From Streptomyces varsoviensis (GTDB lineage: Bacteria; Actinomycetota; Actinomycetes; Streptomycetales; Streptomycetaceae): a DNA stretch of 64,000 nucleotides. Each line of letters opens with the position of its first letter. The first letter of the stretch is position 1. Position numbers and translations under genes: made by a program. The notes below the pieces were generated by a model. It did not search any database and was not told the origin of the DNA. It was given only the letters and a program-made list of their open reading frames with translations. The stretch is from NCBI RefSeq assembly GCF_000718635.1, contig NZ_JOBF01000022.1, forward strand, positions 124,001 through 188,000, given 5' to 3'. Positions 49,544 to 58,210 of this stretch are shown here, one piece after another.

Positions 49544-50206
49544 ATGCGCTTGTTGATCGTGGAGGACGAGAAGCGGCTGGCGCTCTCGCTGGCCAAGGGG
49601 CTCACCGCCGAGGGGTTCGCCGTGGACGCCGTCCACGACGGCCTGGAGGGGCTGCACCGGGCCCGCGAAGGCTCGTACGACCTGCTGATCCTCGACATCA
49701 TGCTGCCCGGCCTGAACGGCTACCGGATCTGCGCCGCCCTGCGCGCCGAGGGCAGCGAGGTGCCGATCCTGATGCTCACGGCGAAGGACGGCGAGTACGA
49801 CGAGGCCGAGGGGCTCGACACCGGCGCCGACGACTACCTGACGAAGCCCTTCTCGTACGTGGTGCTGGTGGCGCGGGTACGGGCCCTGCTGCGCCGCCGC
49901 GGCACCGGCGCCGCGCCCGTGCTCACCCTCGGCGCCCTGAGCGTCGACCGGGCCGCGCGCAAGGTCTGGCGGGACGGCGTGGAGGCGGCGCTGACCGCCA
50001 AGGAGTTCGCCGTCCTGGAACACCTGGCGGTACGGGCCGGGGAGGTCGTCTCCAAGGCGGAGATCCTGGAGCACGTCTGGGACTTCGCCTACGACGGGGA
50101 CCCCAACATCGTCGAGGTCTACATCAGCGCGCTGCGCCGCAAGCTCGGTTCCGAGTCCATCACCACGGTGCGCGGCGCCGGATACCGGCTGGTGGCACGT
50201 GCGTAG
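49544..50206 (+). CDS. OmpR/PhoB-family response regulator
   Basis: A 220-residue regulator with a receiver domain (MRLLIVEDEKRLA, phospho-Asp in LLILDIMLPG, Lys in DYLTKPF) and a winged-helix DNA-binding domain (LTAKEFAVLEHL, NIVEVYISALRRKLG, TVRGAGYRL). It resembles CutR-type regulators. Its stop overlaps the kinase start. A direct-repeat array (49483-49521) sits immediately upstream. Confidence 0.95.
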   Translation: MRLLIVEDEKRLALSLAKGLTAEGFAVDAVHDGLEGLHRAREGSYDLLILDIMLPGLNGYRICAALRAEGSEVPILMLTAKDGEYDEAEGLDTGADDYLTKPFSYVVLVARVRALLRRRGTGAAPVLTLGALSVDRAARKVWRDGVEAALTAKEFAVLEHLAVRAGEVVSKAEILEHVWDFAYDGDPNIVEVYISALRRKLGSESITTVRGAGYRLVARA

Positions 50207-51680
50207 GGGGTTCGGCTCCGTACGGGCGAGGGCCGCGCTGGGCGCGACGCTGGTGGTGGCGGTGGCCCTGGTGGCCGCCGGGATCGCGGTGCTGGCGGTG
50301 CTGCGCGGCAACCTCACCGACCAGGCCGACCTCCAGGCGGAGGCGGACGCGCGGGGCGTGGCGTCGCAGATCGCGACGGGGGAGCCGTTCAAGAAGCTGG
50401 AGTCCGAGGACCACCATCCGATGCAGGTCGTGGACGACGACAAGCGCGTACGGGCCGTCAGCGACCACCTGGAGGCGGTGAGCGGCACGGGCAGCAAGAG
50501 CGTCAAGGCCCAGCCCTCGCCGACCCAGGAGGCCCAGGGGTCCCAGGCGGACGACAAGGACGACGACAGCGACGACGGTGACGACAGCGACGAGGCCGAG
50601 GGCGGGCCCGGGCCCGGCCGCGCCAAGGTCTCCGACGACGTCGACATCAGCACCGGTACGGCCCGTGTCCACGGGAAGACGGGCGACTACCGCTTCGCCG
50701 CCGTGGAGGCCCGTACGCCCAAGGGTGAGAAGGTCACCGTCTACGTGGGCGCGCCGCTCGCCACCGAGCAGGACGCGGTCGCCACGGTGCGCGGCGCGAT
50801 GCTCATCGGGCTGCCGCTGCTGCTCCTCGTCGTGGCGGGCGTGACCTGGCTGGTGACGCGGCGCGCCCTGCGGCCCGTGGAGGGCATCCGGCGCGAGATG
50901 GCCGCCATCACGGCCAGTGAGGACCTGGCGCGGCGGGTGCCGGAGCCGCGGGCGCGGGACGAGGTGGCCCGGCTGGCCCGTACGACCAACGAGACGCTCG
51001 CGGCGCTCCAGGCGTCGGTGGAGCGGCAGCGGCGGTTCGTCGCCGACGCCTCGCACGAGCTGCGCAGCCCGATCGCCAGCCTGCGCACGCAGTTGGAGGT
51101 GGGCGTGGCCCATCCGGAGCTGCTGGACGCGGCGGGCGCGGTGGAGGACACCGTACGGCTCCAGAACCTGGCGGCGGACCTGCTGCTGCTGGCGCGGCTC
51201 GACGCGGGGGAGCGGCCCGCGGACGGGCGGGTGGACCTCGCGGGCCTGGCGCGCGAGGAGACGGCCCGGCGGGCGGCCCCGGCGCGGGGCGGGGTCGCGG
51301 TACGGGCGGCCGAGCTGGCGCCCGGCGAGGTGCTGGGCTCGCGCGGGCAGTTGGGGCGGGTGCTGGGCAACCTGGTGGACAACGCGTGCCGGCACGCGGA
51401 GTCGGAGGTCGTGGTCTCCGTACGGGCCGAGGGAAGGTGGCTGGTACTGGCCGTCGCCGACGACGGGGCGGGGGTGCCGGAGCCGGAACGGGAGCGGATC
51501 TTCGAGCGGTTCGTACGGCTCGACGACGCGCGCAGCCGGGACGACGGCGGGGCCGGGCTGGGGCTGGCCATCGCCCGCGATGTGGCCGCGCGGCACGGCG
51601 GGACGCTCACGGTGCGCGCGTCGCCCAGCGGCGGCGCGTGCTTCGAACTACGGCTGGAACGGGCGGGTTCCCAGGCATGA
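50199..51680 (+). CDS. sensor histidine kinase of the OmpR-type system
   Basis: A 493-residue kinase. Transmembrane helix 1 is at about 12-33. An extracellular sensor follows, with a very acidic Asp/Ser stretch (DDKDDDSDDGDDSDEAE, about 110-128). Helix 2 is at about 203-225, then come a HAMP domain, a HisKA domain with FVADASHELRSPIASL and a HATPase domain (NLVDNACRH, GAGVPEPERERIFERFVR, GGAGLGLAI). The acidic loop could bind cations. GTG 50199 overlaps the regulator stop by eight bases. Confidence 0.94.
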   Translation: MRRGFGSVRARAALGATLVVAVALVAAGIAVLAVLRGNLTDQADLQAEADARGVASQIATGEPFKKLESEDHHPMQVVDDDKRVRAVSDHLEAVSGTGSKSVKAQPSPTQEAQGSQADDKDDDSDDGDDSDEAEGGPGPGRAKVSDDVDISTGTARVHGKTGDYRFAAVEARTPKGEKVTVYVGAPLATEQDAVATVRGAMLIGLPLLLLVVAGVTWLVTRRALRPVEGIRREMAAITASEDLARRVPEPRARDEVARLARTTNETLAALQASVERQRRFVADASHELRSPIASLRTQLEVGVAHPELLDAAGAVEDTVRLQNLAADLLLLARLDAGERPADGRVDLAGLAREETARRAAPARGGVAVRAAELAPGEVLGSRGQLGRVLGNLVDNACRHAESEVVVSVRAEGRWLVLAVADDGAGVPEPERERIFERFVRLDDARSRDDGGAGLGLAIARDVAARHGGTLTVRASPSGGACFELRLERAGSQA

Positions 51681-51768
51681 GCGCCCCGACCCGCCCGCAA
51701 TCGACGGAGACCCGCCCGTAGCCGACGGAGACCCGCCCGCCGTCCAGTCCCCAGCCCCCGCCGCCGTC

Positions 51769-52245
51769 TCAGACCCGGCCGCGCGTGGAGCGCAGGTGCT
51801 TGGCCACGGGCGCGAGGGAGCCGTACAGCGCCTTGAGGTCGTCGGTCGTGAGCAGGTCGATGAAGTGCTTGCGCACGGAGGCGACGTGGTGCGGGGCGAC
51901 CTGGCGCATGGTGTCCCAGCCCTGCTCGGTCAGGACGGCGTAGAGGCCGCGGCGGTCGGACTCGCAGTTCTCGCGGCGGACCAGCCCGGCGTTCTCCATG
52001 CGGGTGATCTGGTGGGAGAGGCGGCTCTTGGACTGGAGGGTGGCGGTGGCGAGGTCGCTCATCCGCATCCGGTGGTCCTCGGACTCCGAGAGATTGACCA
52101 GGATCTCGTAGTCGTTGTTGGTGAGGCCGAAGGGCTGGAGGTCCCGTTCGAGCTGGTGTGACAGGAGCCGGCTGACGTCCAGGTGGGCACGCCAGGCGCG
52201 CTGTTCCTCGTCGCTGAGCCAGCGGGTGCCGTTCTCGGTGTCCAT
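51769..52245 (-). CDS. MarR-family transcriptional regulator
   Basis: A 158-residue winged-helix regulator. The DNA-binding part is MSDLATATLQSKSRLSHQITRMENAGLVRRENCESDRRG. On the minus strand a -10-like TAGAAT (52252-52257) ends six bases before the ATG at 52245, so the transcript is probably leaderless and there is no ribosome-binding site. The gene faces the sensor kinase gene. Targets unknown; the AIM24 trio upstream on the same strand is 181 bases away. Confidence 0.92.
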   Translation of the reverse strand: MDTENGTRWLSDEEQRAWRAHLDVSRLLSHQLERDLQPFGLTNNDYEILVNLSESEDHRMRMSDLATATLQSKSRLSHQITRMENAGLVRRENCESDRRGLYAVLTEQGWDTMRQVAPHHVASVRKHFIDLLTTDDLKALYGSLAPVAKHLRSTRGRV

Positions 52246-52251
52246 GGGTGG

Positions 52252-52257
52252 ATTCTA
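52252..52257 (-). promoter_or_regulatory. -10 box of a leaderless MarR gene
   Basis: TAGAAT on the minus strand, one base from the TATAAT consensus, with only six bases to the start ATG. No good -35 is visible at 17 bp. Confidence 0.5.
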
Positions 52258-52426
52258 CCTAAGGAAGTTGAAATATGAATCATTATCGGCCATGCGAGGC
52301 GGTGCTGGACCCTGCCGCCCGGCGGCGCCGGTACGCGAGCGTTCGGGGCGTACCGGACGGGGTGCGGGCGGCGCGGGGCGACGCTATATGGTCACGCGTT
52401 CGACGTCACCCTCTGCAGAGTACCGC

Positions 52427-53191
52427 TCACAGCCCGAAACGACGTTGGAGGGCCCCGAGCTGGCCGGAGCCGCCCGGTTGGGATGGCTGGTTTGCACCGG
52501 TTGCATTCGGAACGCCTTCCTGCTGCGGTACCGCGCCCGTCGCCAGCTCGGGCATCAGCTCCTCCGTCGACTGCAGCAGCACCGTGCCGCTGCCCACGAA
52601 CTCGAACTGATGCTCCTCGCCCGACGTGCCCCCGATCCCCGTCCACGCCCGTACGCCGCCCAGTACGCCGCGCAGGTACTGGTGGTCGTAATGGTGGCAG
52701 GGGGAAGGGCAGTCGGCCCAGCCGACCAGCGCCTGCGGATCGACCCGGATCGGCGGCTCCACGAAGACCACCGGCCCGTTCGACGCGGCGACGAACTTGC
52801 CCGTGCCGATCAGCGTCAGAAACCCCGGAATGATCGACTGCTTCAGCGAGAGGGACGGTTGAAAGGCCAAGAGATTGCCGGAGCGTACGGTGAGATTGCC
52901 GTCTTCCAGGTCGTACGAGTTGACGTCGAAGGCCCGGTCCGCGAGCACCATCTTGCCCCGGCCCTCGGCCACCACCCAGTCCGAGGCGTGCAGCGGTGAG
53001 TGGAAACTGTGCGCGATGAGGCTGTCGAGCCGGCCCAGCCCGATGCCGTGGAAGTCGATCTGCCCGTAATAGGCGACCATCTTCCCCTTCTGGAGGAACC
53101 ACTGGCCGTCCAGGTCCACGCTGAAGGCGTACGAGTTGACGTTGTCGTCGGAGGGCAGCGTCTGCGCGTCGTAGATCTCCGGACCGTTCAC
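52427..53191 (-). CDS. AIM24-family protein, third of a coupled trio
   Basis: A 254-residue all-beta protein of the AIM24/TIGR00266-like family, with repeated strands such as GQWFLQKGKMVAYYGQIDF and GTGKFVAASNGPVVFVEP. The final domain motif SGEEHQFEFVGSGTVLLQS is followed by a Pro/Gln/Gly-rich tail of about 40 residues absent from its two neighbours. GTG 53191 overlaps the stop of the preceding AIM24 gene (GTGA). Two extra cysteines occur in WADCPSPCHHYDHQYLRG. Function unknown. Confidence 0.88.
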   Translation of the reverse strand: MNGPEIYDAQTLPSDDNVNSYAFSVDLDGQWFLQKGKMVAYYGQIDFHGIGLGRLDSLIAHSFHSPLHASDWVVAEGRGKMVLADRAFDVNSYDLEDGNLTVRSGNLLAFQPSLSLKQSIIPGFLTLIGTGKFVAASNGPVVFVEPPIRVDPQALVGWADCPSPCHHYDHQYLRGVLGGVRAWTGIGGTSGEEHQFEFVGSGTVLLQSTEELMPELATGAVPQQEGVPNATGANQPSQPGGSGQLGALQRRFGL

Positions 53192-53838
53192 AGCTTTTCC
53201 TCCGACGCCTGTACGTACACGGTGCCGCTGCCCGACAGCTCCAACTGGAACGCCTCGCCCGAGCCGCGGCCCACCATCTCCCGCCAGCCGATCGCCGTGG
53301 ACAGCTTGTTGCGCACGTCACCGCGGTGCGCCACATACGCCTGCGGGTCCACGTGCACGGGCCGGCCCGGGGCTATCGGCAGCTCGACGAAGCCGCCGTG
53401 CGCCAGCACGGCCGCGGCCCCGTGTCCCTTGAGCGTGGTGGTGAACAGCCCCTGCCCGGTGACCTGGCCACGCACCATCCCCATCACGCCGCCCTGCGAC
53501 CCCATGAACATCGTGCCCTGGTCGAGCGTCCCGTCGAAGGCCAGCAGCCGGTCCGACTCCACGTACAGGGTGTCGCCGGCCAGCTCGATGACGTGCACAT
53601 GGTGCCCGCCGTGGCCGAACATCACCGTGCCGTCGCCCTCCACGATCATCAGCGGCGTCGCCTCGTTGGCCACCCGCCGCCCGATCATCGACAGCACGCC
53701 GCCCTGGCCACCCGTGATGCTGGGCGTGAAGGACACATCACCCTGGTAGGCGAGCATCGCGCCGCGCTGGCTGAACATCCGCTGCCCGGGGAGGACCCGG
53801 CCCTCCACCATGCGCGAGTTGAGCATCTGGAACGGCAC
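53188..53838 (-). CDS. AIM24-family protein, second of a coupled trio
   Basis: A 216-residue AIM24-like protein (MPFQMLNSRMVEGRVLPGQR...GSGEAFQLELSGSGTVYVQASEE). It shares the hallmark repeat GRGSGEAFQLEL and DPQAYVAHRGD with its neighbours. The start codon GTG 53838 overlaps the upstream stop by one base (TAGTG), and its own stop overlaps the next start by four, so the three genes are strictly coupled. Confidence 0.9.
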   Translation of the reverse strand: MPFQMLNSRMVEGRVLPGQRMFSQRGAMLAYQGDVSFTPSITGGQGGVLSMIGRRVANEATPLMIVEGDGTVMFGHGGHHVHVIELAGDTLYVESDRLLAFDGTLDQGTMFMGSQGGVMGMVRGQVTGQGLFTTTLKGHGAAAVLAHGGFVELPIAPGRPVHVDPQAYVAHRGDVRNKLSTAIGWREMVGRGSGEAFQLELSGSGTVYVQASEEKL

Positions 53839-54476
53839 TACACGTCACCCCCGATCGTGTTGCGCTCGCTCGGCTGCACGTACACCAGCCCGTCCCCCTC
53901 GAAACGGATCTGGAACGCCTCGCCCGAGCCCTCCCCTATGAACGTGCGGAAGTTCACGCCCGACTGGAAGTGCTGCTTCAGATTGCCGGTGTGCGCTATG
54001 TACGCGCCGGGGTCGACCTGGAGTGGTGTCTGCGGCGTCACGCGCAGCACGATCGCCGTGCCGTCCGAGAGGATCGCCGCCTGCCCCGTGCCCTCCACGC
54101 TGGTGGTGAAGAGCCCATTGCCCTGGGACGCGCCGCGCAGCCCGGTGAAGGTCGTGCCGGTGCGCAGCGCCGAGTCCGTGCAGAGCAGATTGCTCGCCTC
54201 GACGTACAGCTTCTCGCCGTGCAGGCTCACCAGGTTGATCTCGCTCGCCCGGTCCGCGAAATAGCAGGTGCCGCGGCCCTTCACCTCCATGACTTCCATC
54301 TGTTCCCCCGTGAGGCGGCGGGTGACCATGCCCCGCAGGCCCTCGCCGCCGCCCGTGCGCTTCTTGAACGTCATCTCGCCGTCGTACGCGACCATCGCGC
54401 CGTTCTTGGCCTTGACCGCGTCGCCCGTCATGTCGACGGCGAGCATCTTGCTCCCCTGGAGCCGAAACTGAGCCAC
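53838..54476 (-). CDS. AIM24-family protein, first of a coupled trio
   Basis: A 212-residue AIM24-like protein (MAQFRLQGSKMLAVDMTGDAVKAKNGAMVAYDGEM). It contains DPGAYIAHTGNLKQHF and GSGEAFQIRFEGDGLVYVQPSE. GTG 54476 is chosen from homology with its paralogues; a long in-frame extension upstream is spurious. The mitochondrial name-giver affects inner-membrane organisation; the bacterial role is unknown. It is divergent from the DUF3817 gene, sharing a 249-bp region with the Rex-type site. Confidence 0.9.
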   Translation of the reverse strand: MAQFRLQGSKMLAVDMTGDAVKAKNGAMVAYDGEMTFKKRTGGGEGLRGMVTRRLTGEQMEVMEVKGRGTCYFADRASEINLVSLHGEKLYVEASNLLCTDSALRTGTTFTGLRGASQGNGLFTTSVEGTGQAAILSDGTAIVLRVTPQTPLQVDPGAYIAHTGNLKQHFQSGVNFRTFIGEGSGEAFQIRFEGDGLVYVQPSERNTIGGDV

Positions 54477-54664
54477 GCCCCAGACGCTATCCGGCGCGGG
54501 GCGGGCCGTCACCGGGGCCGGGTGGCCGCCGCCGGCCCGCGCGGCTCGCCGTGCCGCCCGGTCGTCGCTGCCCCGGCCCGCGCGCCGCGCCGCCCGGCAC
54601 GCCTCCCGCCTGCGCTTCTGCCGCCGCCCCCGCCCCCGCGCGCGGAGAACGCGCGGGCGGGGGC

Positions 54665-54700
54665 GATAATGGATTCCTCTTGTGATCACGTTCACAAGAG
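54665..54700 (+). promoter_or_regulatory. promoter with Rex-type operator upstream of DUF3817/thiamine-binding pair
   Basis: GATAAT (54665-54670) is a good -10. Overlapping the expected start point is a perfect 9-bp inverted repeat, CTCTTGTGA / TCACAAGAG with six bases between (54677-54700). Its core TTGTGATCACGTTCACAA (54680-54697) differs from the Rex operator consensus at one defined position. It also fits a TGTGA-N6-TCACA Crp-type site. Confidence 0.75.
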
Positions 54701-54725
54701 CCGCCACTGTCGACAAGAGGTATCC

Positions 54726-55070
54726 GTGGACATCAAGACCGCCTCCGCCCTGCGCCGGCTCCGACTGATCTCCGCCCCGGAGGCCATTTCGTTCCTGCTG
54801 CTCATCGTCTGCTCGGTGCTCAAGCGGACGACCGACTTCAACGCCGTGCCGGCCATGGGCATGATCCACGGCGTGCTCTTCGTCCTCTACGTGCTCTTCT
54901 GGGCCGACGCCTGGAACCGCACCAAGTGGCCGGTGAAGACCGCGGCCCTCTACTTCGTCCTCTCCGTCCTGCCCACTGGCGGCTTCTTCGCCGAGCGCAT
55001 GCTCCGCCGCGAGGCCGAGGCCAGCCTCATCGCCGCGCGCGCCCGCAAGGAAGGCGTGGTCAACGCATGA
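54726..55070 (+). CDS. DUF3817 membrane protein
   Basis: A 114-residue protein with three hydrophobic helices (about 18-35, 45-62 and 70-90). It starts [34 protein letters not shown] and contains [17 protein letters not shown], the DUF3817 core. GTG 54726 has AGAGG upstream. The stop overlaps the next start (ATGA). A second DUF3817 protein is at 60765. Function is unknown; the Rex-type site upstream suggests a link to respiration or redox balance. Confidence 0.88.
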   Translation: MDIKTASALRRLRLISAPEAISFLLLIVCSVLKRTTDFNAVPAMGMIHGVLFVLYVLFWADAWNRTKWPVKTAALYFVLSVLPTGGFFAERMLRREAEASLIAARARKEGVVNA

Positions 55071-55360
55071 TCGTCGCATTCTCCGTCTCCCCGGTCGGCG
55101 TCGGTGAGGACGTCGGCGAGTACGTGGCCGAAGCGGTCCGCGTGGTCCGCGAGTCCGGCCTGCCGAACCGCACCGACGCGATGTTCACCTCCCTCGAAGG
55201 CGACTGGGACGAGGTGATGGACGTCATCAAGCGCGCCGTCGCCGCCGTCGAGGCCCGCTCCGGCCGCGTCTCCCTGGTCCTCAAGGCCGACATCCGCCAA
55301 GGCGTCACCGACGGCCTGACCAAGAAGGTCGAAACGGTCGAGCGCTACCTGTCCTCCTGA
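55067..55360 (+). CDS. MTH1187-family thiamine-binding protein
   Basis: A 97-residue protein of ferredoxin-like fold ([32 protein letters not shown]...[14 protein letters not shown]...[13 protein letters not shown]). The family binds thiamine or related ligands in some members; physiological role is unclear. ATG 55067 overlaps the DUF3817 stop by four bases, so both proteins are made together. Confidence 0.88.
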   Translation: MIVAFSVSPVGVGEDVGEYVAEAVRVVRESGLPNRTDAMFTSLEGDWDEVMDVIKRAVAAVEARSGRVSLVLKADIRQGVTDGLTKKVETVERYLSS

Positions 55361-55560
55361 CGGGGCGGGGCGCGAGGGGGAACGGGGCCGACGGCGGCGG
55401 CGACCCGGCGGTACCGGCGGCCGGGTCCGCACGTACAGGACCGGCGCTGAACCTGCCCCCCTGACGGGGCGTGAGGGGGAGCGCGGCCGACGGTGGCGGC
55501 GACCCGGCGATACCGGCCGCCGCGCCCGTACGTACAGGACCGACGCTGACGCGTCCGTAC
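55358..55560. repeat. imperfect 104-bp direct repeat
   Basis: Two copies start CTGACGGGGCG, contain GGCGGCGACCCGGCG and end near CGTACAGGACCG(G/A)CGCTGA. The second copy has small deletions. The repeat begins on the stop codon of the preceding gene. Confidence 0.65.
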
Positions 55561-55896
55561 GGGATCGGCGCTGACGCGTCCGTACGGCCGCCGGCTTGGC
55601 GCGTGCGGAAGGGGCTCGGCGTCTCCGGGTGCGTACAAGGTCGGCTCGGCGCGTACGTACGGTCGTCGGCTCGGTGCCCACACAGGGGCTCGGCGCGTCC
55701 GCGTACGGACGAGGCTTCGGCTTGCGGCGTACGGGCGGGCTCCTCGGCCTCGACGCCCGCGCGCGGGCTCGGCTTCGACGCGTACCGGCTCCGCGAAGCG
55801 CCGGAGCGTACGGATGGCCACGCGGCCCGGTTCAAGGGCCCGGCCCCGGTCGGCATCGGCCGCTCTGGTGTCTACGGGCGAGTCGATGGGAGCTGC
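55361..55896. other. non-coding, repeat-rich region (536 bp)
   Basis: No gene is supported. An imperfect direct repeat of about 104 bp (55358-55461 and 55462-55560) begins with the stop codon of the thiamine-binding gene. The remainder is dense in CGTACG/GTACGG words with phrases such as GGCGCTGACGCGTCCGTACG repeated. Several ORFs run through it because of composition only. Confidence 0.6.
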
Positions 55897-57525
55897 CTAC
55901 GGACGTGCGGGCTCCGGTTCCGCCGGGGACGGGTCCGGGGCGGCGGACGCCCCGGCCGGTGTGCCGGGGATCAGGGCGGTGGCGATCAGCCCGAGGACGA
56001 CGAAGCCCGCCGCGATGAGGCCGCCGACGGTGATGCCCGTGGTCATGGCCGAGCGCGCCGCGTCGGCGACCGGCGCGGTCGCCGGGTGCGCGGCCAGCGG
56101 GCCGATGGCGGCGCCCGCGCTGTCGGTGACGGCGTGCGCGTACCGGCCGGACTCCGCCGCCGACAGACCGGCGTCGCCGAGGCCGGCGCGCAGCCGGGAG
56201 CCGAGCGTGGTGAAGAACGCCGTGGTCAGCACGGCGATCCCCAGGGCGGAGCCCAACTGGCGGAAGGCGCTCTGAATGCCGGACCCCTGGCCCGCGCTGT
56301 GGCCGGGGACCTCCGCGAGGACCACATTGGTGACCTGGGCCGTGGCGAACCCCACGCCGATGCCGTACGCGAAGAGCACCAGCGCGATCGACCACCAGGG
56401 GCTGTCCGTGGCCGCGATCAGCCCGAGCCCGGCCAGCCCGACGCCCTCCATGGCCAGCCCGAAGCGGACCTGGCCGAGCGGCGCGACCTTCGCCGACATC
56501 GGGAAGCTCGCGCCGCTCGCGACGAAACTGCCGATGGCCACCGGCACGAGGGCGAGCCCCGCCTGGAGCGCGCTGTAGCCGAGGGTGAACTGGAGCCACA
56601 GCGGCAGCACCGCGACGATGCCGAACTCGCCGAGGCCGATGATCAGGGTGGCGATGTTGCCGTTGCGGAACGAGGCGATGGAGAACAGCCGTATGTCCAT
56701 CAGGGCTCGCGCGGGGTCGTCGCCGCGGGTGAGGACGGCTTGGCGGCGTACGAACAGGGCCAGGGCGACGAGGGCGAGCACCAGGGCGACGAGTACCGGC
56801 GAGGGGCCGCCGTCCCACGTGAACCCGAGGGCGTCCAGCGGGCGGATCGAGGCGAGCCAGCCGTACGTACGCCCCTCGACGAGCCCGAAGGCGAGCAGGC
56901 CCAGGCCGAGCGCGGACAGGACCGCTCCGGCCGCGTCGACGCGCCCCGCGACCCGGGGCGAGGGGGCCAGGAACAGCAGCGCGCCGACCGCGATCAGCGC
57001 GGCGAGCGGCACGTTGATGCCGAACGCCCAGCGCCAGGAGGCGTGCGCGGCGAGCCAGCCGCCCAGCAGCGGGCCGAGCGCCGACGCGGCGCCGATGGTC
57101 GAGCCCCACACGGCGAACGCCTGACCGCGCTCCTTGCCGGTGAACGTCGCGTTCAGCAGGGCCAGCGAGGTCGGCAGGATCATGGCCGCGCCCGCGCCCT
57201 GGAGGAAGCGGGCCAGGACGAGCAGCCCGCCGGTGGGCGCGAGACCGGCCAGCACGCTGGTCGCGCCGAAGACGACCACGCCGGTCACGAAGACGCGGCG
57301 GGCGCCGAGCGCGTCCGCGCACCGGCCGGCCAGCAGGAGCAGCGCCGCGATGACGATCGCGTACGACTCCTGGATCCATTGGGCCTGGCCGGAGGAGATG
57401 CCCAGGTCCTCGACGACGGACGGAACGATCACGTTGACGATCGTCGTGTCCACGACGATCAGCGCCACGCCCAGCGCGATGGCGATCAGGCCCAGCCAGC
57501 GGCGGGCTGGGGAAGGGTCACGCAT
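55897..57525 (-). CDS. MFS transporter of the DHA2 (14-helix) drug exporter family
   Basis: A 542-residue proton-coupled exporter with about 14 hydrophobic helices. Helix 1 has the DHA2 sequence VALIVVDTTIVNVIVPSVV, motif A-like GRCADALGARRVF comes after helix 2, and the motif C region GPLLGGWLAAHASWRWAFGINVP is conserved. ATG 57525 has GGAGG 7-8 bases upstream; the extra 21 codons in frame upstream run into the promoter. A MarR regulator is transcribed divergently, the usual arrangement for a drug-inducible pump. The substrate is unknown. Confidence 0.93.
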   Translation of the reverse strand: MRDPSPARRWLGLIAIALGVALIVVDTTIVNVIVPSVVEDLGISSGQAQWIQESYAIVIAALLLLAGRCADALGARRVFVTGVVVFGATSVLAGLAPTGGLLVLARFLQGAGAAMILPTSLALLNATFTGKERGQAFAVWGSTIGAASALGPLLGGWLAAHASWRWAFGINVPLAALIAVGALLFLAPSPRVAGRVDAAGAVLSALGLGLLAFGLVEGRTYGWLASIRPLDALGFTWDGGPSPVLVALVLALVALALFVRRQAVLTRGDDPARALMDIRLFSIASFRNGNIATLIIGLGEFGIVAVLPLWLQFTLGYSALQAGLALVPVAIGSFVASGASFPMSAKVAPLGQVRFGLAMEGVGLAGLGLIAATDSPWWSIALVLFAYGIGVGFATAQVTNVVLAEVPGHSAGQGSGIQSAFRQLGSALGIAVLTTAFFTTLGSRLRAGLGDAGLSAAESGRYAHAVTDSAGAAIGPLAAHPATAPVADAARSAMTTGITVGGLIAAGFVVLGLIATALIPGTPAGASAAPDPSPAEPEPARP

Positions 57526-57559
57526 CTCGGTACCTCCATGATGAAGTAATTCCACGGCG

Positions 57560-57588
57560 AAGGTAGATGGGGGGCGATAGGTTGTCAA
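57560..57588 (-). promoter_or_regulatory. HrdB-type promoter of the MFS exporter
   Basis: On the minus strand TTGACA (57583-57588), a 17-base spacer and TACCTT (57560-57565). Perfect -35, good -10, about 35 bases before the start codon. The divergent MarR gene starts 61 bases away, so a MarR operator could lie here. Confidence 0.75.
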
Positions 57589-57648
57589 AGACGAGCCGGG
57601 GGCTCGGATCTCGGATCACCGACGGGAACGGAAGGAGGGCGGCGGGTC

Positions 57649-58173
57649 TTGGCGGAGGAACCGACGCCGACGCACGGCGACATCGCGGCGCGACGCGACC
57701 GGCTGGTCGAGGGGTTGCGGACCTACGGCGGCCAGCACACCGAACTGAGCCGGGGCTTCGCCGCCTGGCTGGGCCTCCACTCCACCGACGCGGTCGCCCT
57801 GCTGGAGATCATCAGCGCGGAGGAGCGCGGCACGGCGCTGTCGCCGGCCCGGCTCGCCGAGCGCATCCCGCTGTCCTCGGGCGCCACGACCGCCCTCCTG
57901 AACCGCCTGGAAGCCGCCGGACACATCGTCCGCACCCGCGAGCACGCCGACCGGCGGATCGTCACCCTGCACAGCAGCCCGCACATCCAGGAGCGCGCCG
58001 ACGAGTTCTTCGGCCCCCTCGGAGCCCGCGTGGACGCCCTGCTGACGCGCTACCCGCCCGAACTGCTCGACCGCTTCGACGAATTCCTGCGCGAGATGTG
58101 CGCGGCTCTGAACGCCCACATCACGGAGGTGTCCCAGACGTCCCAGGTGGCCCGTCCGGGCCGCGGCGGCTGA
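57649..58173 (+). CDS. MarR-family regulator divergent to the MFS exporter
   Basis: A 174-residue winged-helix regulator. The HTH region is LSPARLAERIPLSSGATTALLNRLEAAGHIVRTREHADRR, and the dimerisation helices flank it. It probably represses the divergent exporter. The start is TTG 57649, with GAAGGAGG about 11 bases upstream; no ATG or GTG with a comparable site is available. Confidence 0.9.
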   Translation: MAEEPTPTHGDIAARRDRLVEGLRTYGGQHTELSRGFAAWLGLHSTDAVALLEIISAEERGTALSPARLAERIPLSSGATTALLNRLEAAGHIVRTREHADRRIVTLHSSPHIQERADEFFGPLGARVDALLTRYPPELLDRFDEFLREMCAALNAHITEVSQTSQVARPGRGG

Positions 58174-58210
58174 CGGGGCGTCCCCTGCCGCCGACGCGCC
58201 TCCGGCGCTG

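Noticed and set aside
54681..54696. Assigning the TGTGA-N6-TCACA site firmly to Crp
   Set aside because: It fits, but the adjoining bases and shared deviation with the atp site match the Rex operator better. Both remain possible.
55361..55896. Possible small genes in the 536-bp gap
   Set aside because: All frames are repeat-driven, Arg/Ala/Pro-rich, and lack ribosome sites.
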